DNA of 64,000 nucleotides, taken from contig JAPOSC010000013.1 in the NCBI GenBank assembly GCA_026709935.1, forward strand, positions 1 to 64,000. Direction: 5' to 3'. Position numbers and translations under genes: made by a program. Shown here in pieces: positions 24,753 through 33,304 of this stretch. Position 1 is the first letter of the stretch. Each line of letters opens with the position of its first letter. Under the pieces are notes generated by a model. The model was given only the letters and a program-made list of their open reading frames with translations, had not been told where the DNA came from and did not search any database. The stretch comes from Thiotrichales bacterium. Its GTDB lineage: Bacteria > Pseudomonadota > Gammaproteobacteria > HK1.

Positions 24753-27700
24753 ATGGAAGTCTCCGCCAACTTCGCGTTCCTGAAGCAGGAGTTTCCGCAT
24801 GTGGCGGAGAGCGCGAGTTATGCGGAGCATCACGTCCATGGCGACCCGCGGGCGTCGTGCTTTCATGCCCGGCATGCGCTGGAGCGTCTGGTCAAGCGGA
24901 TCTACAAGATCGACCAGGCTCTGAGCCCGCTGAAGGTCACGCACCTGGATGCCTACCTCGGCGAGCCGGCCTTCCGGAATCTGGTACCCGAGGCGGTGTG
25001 GCAGAAGGCGGAGTTCATCCGGCAGGCGGGCAACGTGGCGGTGCACGGCAACCGGACGCCGGCGCCGGAACATGCGCTGAACGTCGTGCGGGAGCTGGCG
25101 CATGTCCTCTACTGGGCGGGCCGCACCTATTTGCGCAAAGGGGCGGAGAGTCTTCACGGGCAGACTTTCGACGAGTCCCTCGTTCCCACCACCGAACCGG
25201 GCACCGCGCCGTTCAGCGTCGAGGCGCTGGACACCCTCAAGCGCCAACTGGACGCGGCCGACGAGGCACGCAAGGAGCTTGAGGGCGAGCTGGAGGCGAT
25301 GCAGGAACGGCTCGACGCCATCAAGGCGGAGAACGCGACCGTTCCGGAGACCCGGGACTGGAACGAGAGCGCGACCCGCCGGCTGATCATCGACCTGGCC
25401 CTCCAGCGGGCCGGCTGGCTGCTCGAAGGGGCGCACGACCGCGAGTACCAGATCACGGGGATGCCGAACGCCTCGGGCATCGGTTATGCCGATTACGTCC
25501 TGTGGGGAGACGACGGCAAGCCGCTGGCGGTGGTGGAGGCGAAGAAGACCACCCGCCGTCCGGCCGCGGGCCGGCAGCAGGCCAAGCTCTACGCGGACGG
25601 TCTGGAGGCCATGCACGGCCAGCGCCCGATCATCTTCTACACCAACGGGTACGAGACCTGGCTCTGGGACGACCGGAGCTACACCCCGCGCGTCGTCGCC
25701 GGCTTCTACAAGAAGGACGAGCTGGCGTCCCTGAACCACCGTCGCACCCACCGCCAGCGGCTGGACGTGACGGAGGTCAGGGACGCCATCGCCGGGCGGT
25801 ACTACCAGAAGCGAGCCATCGCGAGCATCGGCGAGCGGTTCGCCGAGGCGCGGCGCAAGGCGTTGCTGGTGATGGCGACCGGCAGCGGCAAGACCCGGGT
25901 GGCGATTGCGCTGGTGGACCTGCTGCAACGCGCGGGCTGGGTGAAGCGGGCGCTGTTTCTGGCCGACCGGGTGTCGCTGGTGAACCAGGCGGTGGGGGCG
26001 TTCAAGGCCCACCTGCCGGAGTCGAGCCCGGTGAATCTGGTGACCGAGAAAGACCAGGCGGGCCGGGTCTACGTCTGCACCTATCCGACGATGATGGGGC
26101 TGATCGACGAGACCGCGGGCGCGGAGGCCCGCTTCGGGGTCGGGCACTTCGACCTCCTAATCATCGACGAGGCCCACCGTTCGGTATATCAGAAGTACGG
26201 AGCCATCTTCCGGTACTTCGACGCGCTCCTGGTGGGTCTGACCGCCACGCCCCGGGATCAGGTGGACCGCAACACCTACGCGCTCTTCGACCTGGAGCCG
26301 GGCGTGCCCACCGATGCGTACGAGCTCGAGACGGCGGTGGCGGACGGCTTTCTCGTGCCGCCGAAGGTGCAGCAGGTGGATCTGCGGTTTCCGCGCGAGG
26401 GCATCGACTACCACGCGCTCAGCGAGGAAGAGCAGGCACAGTGGGAGAGCCTCGACTGGGGCGATGAGGGGGACGACGGCGGGCGACTGGAGCGGGTCGA
26501 TGCCGCCGCCATCAACCGCTGGCTCTTCAACGCCGACACCGCCGACAAGGTGCTGCAGCATCTCATGGAGCATGGCCACACCGTCGACGGTGGCGACCGG
26601 CTCGCCAAGACCATCATCTTCGCGCGCAATCACGCCCATGCGATGTTCATCGAAGCGCGGTTCAACCACCACTACCCGAGCCACGCCGGCCACTTCGCCC
26701 GCGTCATCGACAATTACGCCACGTATCCGCAGAGCCTGATCGACGACTTTGCGCAGAAGGACAAGGCGCCGCACATCGCGATTTCCGTGGACATGCTCGA
26801 CACCGGCGTCGACGTGCCCGAGGTCGCCAACCTCGTCTTCTTCAAGCCGGTCTACTCGCGCATCAAGTTCTGGCAGATGATCGGGCGCGGCACGCGCCTG
26901 TGCCCCGACCTGTTCGGCCCCGGGGAGGACAAGCAGGACTTCCGCGTGTTCGATTTCTGCTCCAACTTCGACTTCTTCGGCGAGCAGCCGGAGGGGATCG
27001 AGAGCACTGGCGGGGTGCCGCTCCGCACCCGGCTCTTCCGGTCGCGGGTGCAGTTGCTGGCCAGGATTCAGGCGGCGACCGCCAAGGTTCAGGCGGCGTC
27101 GGCCTTGGACGCGGAGGCGGCGCTGGCCCTGGACCCGGAGGCGGCGTCGGCCCTGGACGCGGAGGCGGGGCTGGCCTTGGACGCGGAGGCGGCGCCGGCC
27201 GAGGCGCTGGCGGCGACGCTGAAAGCGACGCTCCAGGGGGAAGTGGCGGCGATGAACCGCGAGAACTTCATCGTGCGGATGCGGCTCGAAGCGGTCGAGC
27301 GTTTCCGGCGGCCGGCGTCCTGGCCGCGGCTCACCGCGGCCGACATCGAGACCCTGCAGGACGAGGTGGCCGGACTGCCCAGCGAGGTCGAGCCCGACGA
27401 CATCGAGTCGCGCCTGTTCGACCTCACGGCGCTGAAGATGCAACTGGCCCTCGCCGAGGGCGACACCGGCGCGTTCGAGCGGCACCGCCGACGGGTGGTG
27501 GAGATCGCGGCGCTGCTCGAAGAGAAGCGCACGATTCCCGCGGTGGCGGCTCAGCTTGCGTACCTGGCTTCAGTGCAGGAGCGCGCCTTCTGGGAAGGCA
27601 TCACTCTGGACGGGATCGAAACGTTGCGCCGGCGCCTGCGGGGCCTCGCGCCCTTCCTGGACCGGAAGGCGCGCCCCATCGTCTACACCGACTTCCGGGA

Positions 27701-28244
27701 CGAGATCACGGCCGTGCGCGAGGACGCGGCCGGCTACCTGCCGAAGATGACCGGGGTCGAGTACGAGAAGAAGGTGCGCGAGTACCTGCGGAACCATCTC
27801 GACCACCTCGTGATCCATCGCCTGCGGACCAACCAGCCGCTCACCGCGACGGACCTGCAAGGGCTCGAACAGACCCTGGTCGAAATCGGCGAGGACGCCG
27901 GCCGAACGCTGCTGAACGGCCTCCTGGCCCGGAGCGCCACCCCCTCCCTGGCGCATTTCGTGCGCAGCATGGTGGGGATGGACCGCGCCGCCGCCCAGGC
28001 GGCCTTCTCCGAGTTCCTCTCCAACCGGAGCCTGACCACACCGCAGATCCGCTTCATCGAGATGGTGATCGAGCAGCTCACGACGCGAGGCGTCGTGGAG
28101 CCCTCCGCCCTCTACGAGGCGCCGTTCAGCAACGTGCACGCCGGCGGCCCCGATGCGCTGTTCGCCGGAAAGAGCAACGTGATCGACGCAATCTTCGAAA
28201 AGCTGAAAGCCCTGGCCCCCGAACCCCTGGCCGACACCGGCTGA
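24753..28244 (+). CDS. hsdR: Type I restriction-like R subunit (HsdR/EcoEI type) helicase-nuclease, orphan
   Basis: 1163 aa. Domains in order: DUF4145 (about 20-125, FHARHALERLVKRIY...GNVAVHGNR), a coiled segment (150-200), an HsdR nuclease core with D-x13-E-x-K in YADYVLWGDDGKPLAVVEAKK (about 245-265), Walker A VMATGSGKTR (about 371-380), DEAH (about 470-473), motif III GLTATPRD, motif VI MIGRGTRLCPDLF (about 707-719) and an EcoEI-R-type C-terminus. It would translocate and cut unmodified DNA with HsdM/HsdS partners, but no hsdM or hsdS lies within the window. A 24-bp tandem repeat adds four eight-residue units at about 782-813. Downstream on the same strand is the AAA-PIN pair. Confidence 0.88.
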   Translation: MEVSANFAFLKQEFPHVAESASYAEHHVHGDPRASCFHARHALERLVKRIYKIDQALSPLKVTHLDAYLGEPAFRNLVPEAVWQKAEFIRQAGNVAVHGNRTPAPEHALNVVRELAHVLYWAGRTYLRKGAESLHGQTFDESLVPTTEPGTAPFSVEALDTLKRQLDAADEARKELEGELEAMQERLDAIKAENATVPETRDWNESATRRLIIDLALQRAGWLLEGAHDREYQITGMPNASGIGYADYVLWGDDGKPLAVVEAKKTTRRPAAGRQQAKLYADGLEAMHGQRPIIFYTNGYETWLWDDRSYTPRVVAGFYKKDELASLNHRRTHRQRLDVTEVRDAIAGRYYQKRAIASIGERFAEARRKALLVMATGSGKTRVAIALVDLLQRAGWVKRALFLADRVSLVNQAVGAFKAHLPESSPVNLVTEKDQAGRVYVCTYPTMMGLIDETAGAEARFGVGHFDLLIIDEAHRSVYQKYGAIFRYFDALLVGLTATPRDQVDRNTYALFDLEPGVPTDAYELETAVADGFLVPPKVQQVDLRFPREGIDYHALSEEEQAQWESLDWGDEGDDGGRLERVDAAAINRWLFNADTADKVLQHLMEHGHTVDGGDRLAKTIIFARNHAHAMFIEARFNHHYPSHAGHFARVIDNYATYPQSLIDDFAQKDKAPHIAISVDMLDTGVDVPEVANLVFFKPVYSRIKFWQMIGRGTRLCPDLFGPGEDKQDFRVFDFCSNFDFFGEQPEGIESTGGVPLRTRLFRSRVQLLARIQAATAKVQAASALDAEAALALDPEAASALDAEAGLALDAEAAPAEALAATLKATLQGEVAAMNRENFIVRMRLEAVERFRRPASWPRLTAADIETLQDEVAGLPSEVEPDDIESRLFDLTALKMQLALAEGDTGAFERHRRRVVEIAALLEEKRTIPAVAAQLAYLASVQERAFWEGITLDGIETLRRRLRGLAPFLDRKARPIVYTDFRDEITAVREDAAGYLPKMTGVEYEKKVREYLRNHLDHLVIHRLRTNQPLTATDLQGLEQTLVEIGEDAGRTLLNGLLARSATPSLAHFVRSMVGMDRAAAQAAFSEFLSNRSLTTPQIRFIEMVIEQLTTRGVVEPSALYEAPFSNVHAGGPDALFAGKSNVIDAIFEKLKALAPEPLADTG
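27096..27191 (+). repeat. In-frame 24-bp tandem repeat in hsdR
   Basis: Four near-identical 24-bp units encode the eight-residue units ASALDAEA, ALALDPEA, ASALDAEA and GLALDAEA. The stretch sits between the helicase and the C-terminal domain and may act as a flexible or helical linker of variable length. Confidence 0.8.
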
Positions 28245-28537
28245 GAAGGTTGGACTCCGGGGTTGCCGAGAGTCTATTGCTGGCGGGGCCGAAGTGACGA
28301 ACCATCGCCTGCGGGTGCGCACGGCATTGGCCGCGTGACTCAGGCAGAGCAGTTTCCGGAAATCTCGGGACCGTTCGGAAACGGACGTACGCGCACTGTT
28401 GGCGGCGAGGTGGTTTGCCCTGTGGCCGTGTCAGTGCGAACCGGGTGGATGGCGGCTCGGACCGTCGTCACCCGGGCACTGCCACTGCGCTGATACAATC
28501 GGTCCGGCGCATGCCCCTTGCCATAAGCCTACCAGCG

Positions 28538-29899
28538 ATGGACGAGATCACACTTCGAAACTTCCGTTGCTTTCGTGACGAGCAGACTGCGCGTCTCGCT
28601 CCACTTACCCTCCTTGTTGGCGAGAACAGTACGGGCAAGACGTCCTTCATGGCAATGGTGCGCGCCCTCTGGGAATTGGCCTTTCACGATCAGATTCCAG
28701 ACTTCAAGGATCCCCCGTACGACCTTGGCAGCTTTGACGAGATTGCCCACCACCGGGGTGCGCGAGGCAGTCGAGCGGAGGAGATATTCGCGGCGTTCAA
28801 GACCCTGCGATGTGCCCCCCCGCGCAAGCGAACAGAGCCGGAACCATCACAGACGGTGGAATACCGTGCCACGTTCCGAAAGCGCGGTACTGCCCCGTTT
28901 CCCGTTGATCTGCGCCTCTCCGGAGGGCAGTCGTGGGTGCAATACCAGTTTCGGGATCGGCTATGGACAAGATTCGGGACCGAGCGAGGATCATGGAAGG
29001 TCCCCGACCATGACCCTTCGCGTGGCCAGCGCGTGGATCGGACGCGGGAATTGGTTCCGTTCTCTTCAGCGCTTCGGATGCTCCAGGCCGTCGAGTCGGA
29101 CGAAGACAACCAACTGGAGACAATCGAGGGAAAGCGACGTCCCGGACGCGACGACTACCTGAAGGTATGGCGGCTCTCGCAACTCATGCGGACTCCTGAC
29201 TCGAACCGGCTATGGCCGTATGCAAGTGCCCCGGTACGCTCCGTGCCGCGGCGGACTTATGACCCCAGGCCCTTCGAGGACGATCCCGAAGGCGAGTACG
29301 TCCCGATGTATCTCGCCAATATCTTCTTTCACGATCCCGATGAATGGAACGTACTGAAGGTCCGGCTCGAGGCGTTCGGCAGAGAATCGGGGTTGTTCGA
29401 CGAGATTGCGATTCGTTCCTTCGGCAAGAAGGACAGCGAACCGTTCCAGGTACAGGTGAGGAAGTATGCCCGAACCCTCAAGGGGCCCATGCGCAATCTG
29501 ATCGACGTCGGTTATGGAGTGAGTCAGACAATTCCGGTACTTACCGAGCTTCTTCGTGAGGACTGCTCCCCCATCTTGCTGCTGCAGCAACCCGAGGTGC
29601 ATCTCCATCCAAGTGCCCAGGCGGCGCTCGGCTCCCTGTTCTGCAACCTTGCAGGTCCGAAGCGCCAGCTTGTTGTCGAGACGCACAGCGATCACCTTCT
29701 CGATCGCGTACGGATGGAGATCCGGGACGGCGCCGGGACACTCGGTCCGGACGATGTCTCCGTTCTCTTCTTCGAACGGTGTGAACTCGACGTGCAGATC
29801 CACTCCCTTCGCATAGACAAGGACGGGAACGTGCTTGGCGCCCCCGATACTTACCGAAGTTTCTTTCTTGAAGAGACCACGCGATCTCTCGGGCTCTGA
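28538..29899 (+). CDS. AAA family ATPase (AAA_21/DUF3696 type), paired with a PIN nuclease
   Basis: 453 aa. Starts MDEITLRNFRCF, the standard strand before Walker A LLVGENSTGKTSF (residues 24-36). After a long central insertion it has a LLLQQPEVHLHPSAQAA Walker B region (usual acidic pair is Gln-x-Glu here) and the LVVETHSDHLLDRVRMEI H-loop. It ends with VSVLFFERCELD...IHSLRIDKDGN, matching DUF3696-type ATPases related to OLD and Rad50/SMC heads. No nuclease domain of its own. The PIN gene starts three bases after its stop. Such ATPases often sense phage or DNA ends and control a partner nuclease; that role is inferred. Confidence 0.82.
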   Translation: MDEITLRNFRCFRDEQTARLAPLTLLVGENSTGKTSFMAMVRALWELAFHDQIPDFKDPPYDLGSFDEIAHHRGARGSRAEEIFAAFKTLRCAPPRKRTEPEPSQTVEYRATFRKRGTAPFPVDLRLSGGQSWVQYQFRDRLWTRFGTERGSWKVPDHDPSRGQRVDRTRELVPFSSALRMLQAVESDEDNQLETIEGKRRPGRDDYLKVWRLSQLMRTPDSNRLWPYASAPVRSVPRRTYDPRPFEDDPEGEYVPMYLANIFFHDPDEWNVLKVRLEAFGRESGLFDEIAIRSFGKKDSEPFQVQVRKYARTLKGPMRNLIDVGYGVSQTIPVLTELLREDCSPILLLQQPEVHLHPSAQAALGSLFCNLAGPKRQLVVETHSDHLLDRVRMEIRDGAGTLGPDDVSVLFFERCELDVQIHSLRIDKDGNVLGAPDTYRSFFLEETTRSLGL

Positions 29900-29902
29900 G
29901 CA

Positions 29903-30367
29903 ATGTGCGCAATCCTCGATGCGAACGTGGCTCATGAGGTGTTCACCACGAATCAGACGGAGGCAGGTCGGGCATTCCTCTGCTGGCTGACCAGGCGCCA
30001 GGGACGGCTGGTTGTGGGCGGGAAACTGCGCCTTGAACTCGCGAGACACCGGGCGGCCGAAAGATGGATCGTCGAGGGTATCCGTGCGGGACGAGTACGC
30101 GTCGCAAAGAATGACGACGTTGACAGGCTGGCGGAAGAGCTTGCCGGTTCCTGCCGCTCGGACGACCCCCACATCATCGCACTCGCGCGGATCAGCGGGG
30201 CGCGCCTGCTCTACTCGAACGATCGAGCACTGCACCAGGACTTCGGTAACAGGGATCTGTTGACACATCCACGAGGCAAGGTTTTCTCGACATCGGAAAC
30301 GCCTCGTCTGACCGAAGTTCACCAAAAACTCCTTAATCGGGCAGATCTGTGCCGTCGCGCGGATTGA
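29903..30367 (+). CDS. PIN-like nuclease, partner of the AAA ATPase
   Basis: 154 aa. PIN acidic residues are Asp6 (AILDANVAHEVF), Glu45 (LRLELARHR), Asp87/Asp88 (RSDDPHIIALARISG) and Asp107 (LLYSNDRALHQDF). It differs from VapC in its SDDPH and SNDRALHQDF motifs, which resemble stand-alone PIN-like proteins. No antitoxin gene is nearby; its tight spacing to the AAA ATPase suggests that the ATPase controls it. A nuclease effector of a defence module is the best guess. Confidence 0.75.
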   Translation: MCAILDANVAHEVFTTNQTEAGRAFLCWLTRRQGRLVVGGKLRLELARHRAAERWIVEGIRAGRVRVAKNDDVDRLAEELAGSCRSDDPHIIALARISGARLLYSNDRALHQDFGNRDLLTHPRGKVFSTSETPRLTEVHQKLLNRADLCRRAD

Positions 30368-30373
30368 CAGTAC

Positions 30374-30439
30374 CTATACGGCAACCGCAACCACCATGAA
30401 GGTACATCCGGCCATGAGCAGCGCGAACAGCGGCTTCAT
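30374..30439 (-). CDS. Possible 21-aa hydrophobic peptide after the methyltransferase gene
   Basis: ATG 30439 to TAG 30374-30376 encodes MKPLFALLMAGCTFMVVAVAV, one membrane-spanning stretch with a weak lipobox-like LMAGC. It begins 18 bases after the methyltransferase stop on the same strand. Only a weak Shine-Dalgarno. Could be a small membrane peptide or chance. Confidence 0.3.
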   Translation of the reverse strand: MKPLFALLMAGCTFMVVAVAV

Positions 30440-30457
30440 GCCGGCCCCGCTCGGTGC

Positions 30458-31243
30458 TCAGGCCGGTTTGCGCGCGCGCAGATGACCCGGGCGCAGCTCG
30501 CCGCCGTCGACGACGACCTTCTTCTTCGCCGTGCTTTCCAGCCGCTGCGCCGCCGCCTCCGGCCCCAGGTGCGCGACGAGGCGCGGGTGGTTGTCGCCGG
30601 TCAGGGTCGCGAGCTCGTCTGTGACGGCCTTGGCGTACCAGGCGTTCCGGTCGCGCCACTCGACGCCGGTGAACCCGCACGTCTCGACCAGCGTGGCCGA
30701 GGTCTCGATGCTCTCGAGCCGGAAGGTAAGGCCGACCACGTCGAGCCACGCGCGCATCGCCGGTGTCGGCTCGAGCCCGTTGCCGAACCAGTCGCTCACC
30801 GCCATCCACCCGCCCGGCGCGAGCACGCGATGGATGTCCTCGTACAGGGCGCGCTTGTCCGGGATGTGGATCATGGAATCCTTGCTGAACACCACGTCGA
30901 ACGTGTCGTCCTCGAACGGAAAGGGGCCGGGTGATACCTTCTGGATCGATACGCGGTCGGCCAGCCCCGCCGCCTCCACTCGAGCCGCGGCCTTCGCGAC
31001 GAGCGGCGCCTCCACGTCGATGCCGGTGACATGTGCAGCACGGAACCGTTCGACGAGCAGGATATCGACTGCCCCGAGGCCGCACCCGATATCGAGAACC
31101 CGCGCGCCTCCGATCGGCACCCCGGCGATGATTCGGGCGACCTCCGCCTCGCCGCCCGGGGAGAGGTAACCCTCGCCCCACATCCACTCCAGTCCGGCGA
31201 CGAAGGTCTCGCCGTACTCGTCATGGTGGTCGGGCGCGCTCAT
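30458..31243 (-). CDS. SAM-dependent methyltransferase, phosphoethanolamine N-methyltransferase-like
   Basis: 261 aa class I methyltransferase. AdoMet motif I is VLDIGCGLGAVDILL, preceded by GEGYLSPGG, and FSKDSMIHIPDKRALYEDIHRVLAPGGWMAVSDW follows. This combination is typical of phosphoethanolamine N-methyltransferase-type enzymes, which methylate small amines. It starts inside the stop of the 2-hydroxyacid dehydrogenase gene (ATGA overlap), so it is the last or next-to-last gene of the RraA operon. The true substrate is not clear from context. Confidence 0.75.
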   Translation of the reverse strand: MSAPDHHDEYGETFVAGLEWMWGEGYLSPGGEAEVARIIAGVPIGGARVLDIGCGLGAVDILLVERFRAAHVTGIDVEAPLVAKAAARVEAAGLADRVSIQKVSPGPFPFEDDTFDVVFSKDSMIHIPDKRALYEDIHRVLAPGGWMAVSDWFGNGLEPTPAMRAWLDVVGLTFRLESIETSATLVETCGFTGVEWRDRNAWYAKAVTDELATLTGDNHPRLVAHLGPEAAAQRLESTAKKKVVVDGGELRPGHLRARKPA

Positions 31244-32238
31244 CCGGGCGGGGGCATCAGGTGCCGGTTCACCACGACATCGGGGTCGAGCCGTCCTTCG
31301 AAGCAGTCGAGGACGTTGCGCACCGAATACTCTGCCATCCGCATCGATGACTCGATGGTCACCCCGGCGCAGTGCGGGCTCACGATGACGTTGTCGAAGC
31401 CGAGGAGCGGATGGTCGGGGCGCGGCGGAGTCGGCTCGGACTCGAACACGTCGAGGCCGGCGCCGCCGATCCGGCCCGCCTCCAGGGCGGCGAGGAGCGC
31501 ATCCTCGGCCACCACTCCGCCGCGCGCGGTATTGACCACGAACGCAGTCGGCTTCATCAGCGCAAGCTCCCTGGCGCCGATGATTCCCCGGGTCTCGTGG
31601 TTGAGCGGGGTGTGCACGGTGACCGCGTCCATCTCCGGCAGCACCGCGTGCAGGTCGTCGGCCACGGTGCAGCCCGCCGCCTCCATCACCGTGCGGTCGA
31701 CGTAGGGATCGATCGCGTAGACGTTCATGCCGAACCCGAGCGCCCGCGGGACCACCCGGCTCCCGGTGCGGCCGAAGCCGACCACGAGCAGGTTGCGCCC
31801 GGCGAGGTCGAGCGGCTTCATCGAGACCCGGGCCGCCTCGAACCGGCCGGTGCGGACCGCAGCATCGTTCTCGCGGGCGTTCTTCGCGAGTGAAAGCAGC
31901 AGGAACATCGCATGCTCGGCGACGGAGACGGCGTTGGCGAGCGGAGTGATGGTCACCGGAATCGAACGCTCCGCCGCGGCGGCGATGTCCACCGCGTCAT
32001 AGCCGACGCCATGGCGCGAGATGATCGCGAGCCGCGGACCCGCGTCGATCACCGAGCGGTCGATGACCGCGGTGCGCACCACGATGGCGTCCGCATCCGC
32101 GATGCGCCGCCGGATTTCGTCCGGGTCGCGGCCCTCGTAGACGTCGATGTCGATGTCGTCGCGCTCCGCCGCCAGCGCGTGACCACGGTCATGGACGCGC
32201 TGGATGAACAGGATCCTGCGCTTCGCCGGGGTAGCCAT
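31240..32238 (-). CDS. D-isomer-specific 2-hydroxyacid dehydrogenase
   Basis: 332 aa NAD(P)-dependent oxidoreductase of the SerA/phosphoglycerate dehydrogenase superfamily. The Rossmann motif is LLVVGFGRTGSRV. The catalytic Arg lies in VVNTARGGVVAEDAL, Glu in GLDVFESEPT and His in VSPHCAGVT. The first half has AIISRHGVGYDAVD. It has no ACT domain, so it is unlikely to be the biosynthetic SerA. It follows the RraA gene without a gap and overlaps the methyltransferase, so all three are probably co-transcribed and act on one 2-oxo/2-hydroxy acid route. Confidence 0.88.
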   Translation of the reverse strand: MATPAKRRILFIQRVHDRGHALAAERDDIDIDVYEGRDPDEIRRRIADADAIVVRTAVIDRSVIDAGPRLAIISRHGVGYDAVDIAAAAERSIPVTITPLANAVSVAEHAMFLLLSLAKNARENDAAVRTGRFEAARVSMKPLDLAGRNLLVVGFGRTGSRVVPRALGFGMNVYAIDPYVDRTVMEAAGCTVADDLHAVLPEMDAVTVHTPLNHETRGIIGARELALMKPTAFVVNTARGGVVAEDALLAALEAGRIGGAGLDVFESEPTPPRPDHPLLGFDNVIVSPHCAGVTIESSMRMAEYSVRNVLDCFEGRLDPDVVVNRHLMPPPG

Positions 32239-32940
32239 TCAGTGAATCTCCGCCGAGTCCGCCATCGCGCGTTTCAGGGTGTCGATGTCGAATCCCTCGG
32301 AGCGTGCCGCGGCAAGGATGACGGCCTCGCGGCGGGTCAGAAGCTCGACGGTGGTCGGGAGTTTCGCGACCGCCTCGCGCGGGACGACCACCGCGCCGTG
32401 GCGGTCCGCGTGCACGATGTCACCGTCATTGACGGTCATGCCGGCCACGTTGATCTGCCCGCCGAAGTCCACGATGTGGCCGTGGGCGTGGCTCGGACCG
32501 ACCTTGCCCGCCAGTAACTGGAAGCCGGGGGCGCAGTCGTCGAGGTCGCGCATGGAGCCGTTGGTCACGCAGCCGAGGGCGCCGAGACCCTTGTGGATCG
32601 CGGTGTTGACCTCGCCCCAGAACGCGCCGAATCCGGGGTTGGGGTCGAGGTCCTGGATCACCACCACCGTCGGGCCGGGCGGCGCCGCGATGTGCTCGTA
32701 GTACGCGTCGCGCTTGGCCTTGACCGCGTCGGGCGGCAACGGTGACGTCTCGAAGGCGCGAAACGTCGCAGTCCGCGCGTAGCCGACCATCGGCTTCAGG
32801 CCGGGGGCGAGGCAGTGCAGGGGTTCGACGGTGAAGCCGGTGGCCCGCCGGTGCGGCACCACTACCTCGAGCGCATTGCAGATCGTCGGCGTATCCCATG
32901 CGCGCAGCGCTTCGAGCGCCGCGGGGTCGATCGTGGTCAT
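32239..32940 (-). CDS. RraA family protein (4-hydroxy-4-methyl-2-oxoglutarate aldolase type)
   Basis: 233 aa from ATG 32940. The family motifs are WDTPTICNALE near the N-terminus, GEVNTAIHKGLGALGCVTNGSMRD (with the G-x20-R-D metal/substrate motif) and DIVHADRHGAVVVPRE (D-G-A-V). Such proteins cleave 4-hydroxy-2-oxo acids to pyruvate or decarboxylate oxaloacetate; a few instead inhibit RNase E. The adjacent dehydrogenase favours the aldolase/decarboxylase role. Its stop touches the next start. Confidence 0.85.
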   Translation of the reverse strand: MTTIDPAALEALRAWDTPTICNALEVVVPHRRATGFTVEPLHCLAPGLKPMVGYARTATFRAFETSPLPPDAVKAKRDAYYEHIAAPPGPTVVVIQDLDPNPGFGAFWGEVNTAIHKGLGALGCVTNGSMRDLDDCAPGFQLLAGKVGPSHAHGHIVDFGGQINVAGMTVNDGDIVHADRHGAVVVPREAVAKLPTTVELLTRREAVILAAARSEGFDIDTLKRAMADSAEIH

Positions 32941-33005
32941 CGTCGTCCTCTTGAAGTGCGGGGCGGAAGGTTCGGCTGCGTTTCTACGCGCAATGGCAGG
33001 TCGGC

Positions 33006-33071
33006 TCAACTGCGGCGCTCACGGATGCCGGACCGCCGCGGGCGGTCGGCCGCATCGAAGGCTTCCATCAT
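33006..33071 (-). CDS. Possible 21-codon leader ORF before rraA
   Basis: A very good ribosome site (gggagg) lies five bases before ATG ATG at 33071. The frame reads MMEAFDAADRPRRSGIRERRS and stops at 33006-33008, 65 bases upstream of the RraA gene. Arg makes up a third of it. It may be a leader peptide or a decayed gene start. The rest of the 32941-33304 divergent intergenic region shows no gene. Confidence 0.3.
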   Translation of the reverse strand: MMEAFDAADRPRRSGIRERRS

Positions 33072-33304
33072 GTTCCTCCCTCTGTATGGCTTGCCCTCTC
33101 ACCAGGCTTCACCAGACTTCGGCTGTTGTGACAACCATTCCCGCTGCCACTCCATGGCACCATCCCGCAACACGATTCCGGCGAAGTTTCGACCTCCGGA
33201 GGGTCCGGTCAAGGTGGTTTCGAGCGTACGCCCCGACCAGACGGAAATTGTGGCTGATATATTGTCTGCCCGTGCCGCCCGGACGAGACGACGGAGCCCG
33301 CCCC

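Noticed and set aside
32831-33304. 158-codon upstream extension of the duplicated protein
   Set aside because: It runs antisense through the RraA gene start and lacks similarity to the duplicated domain.
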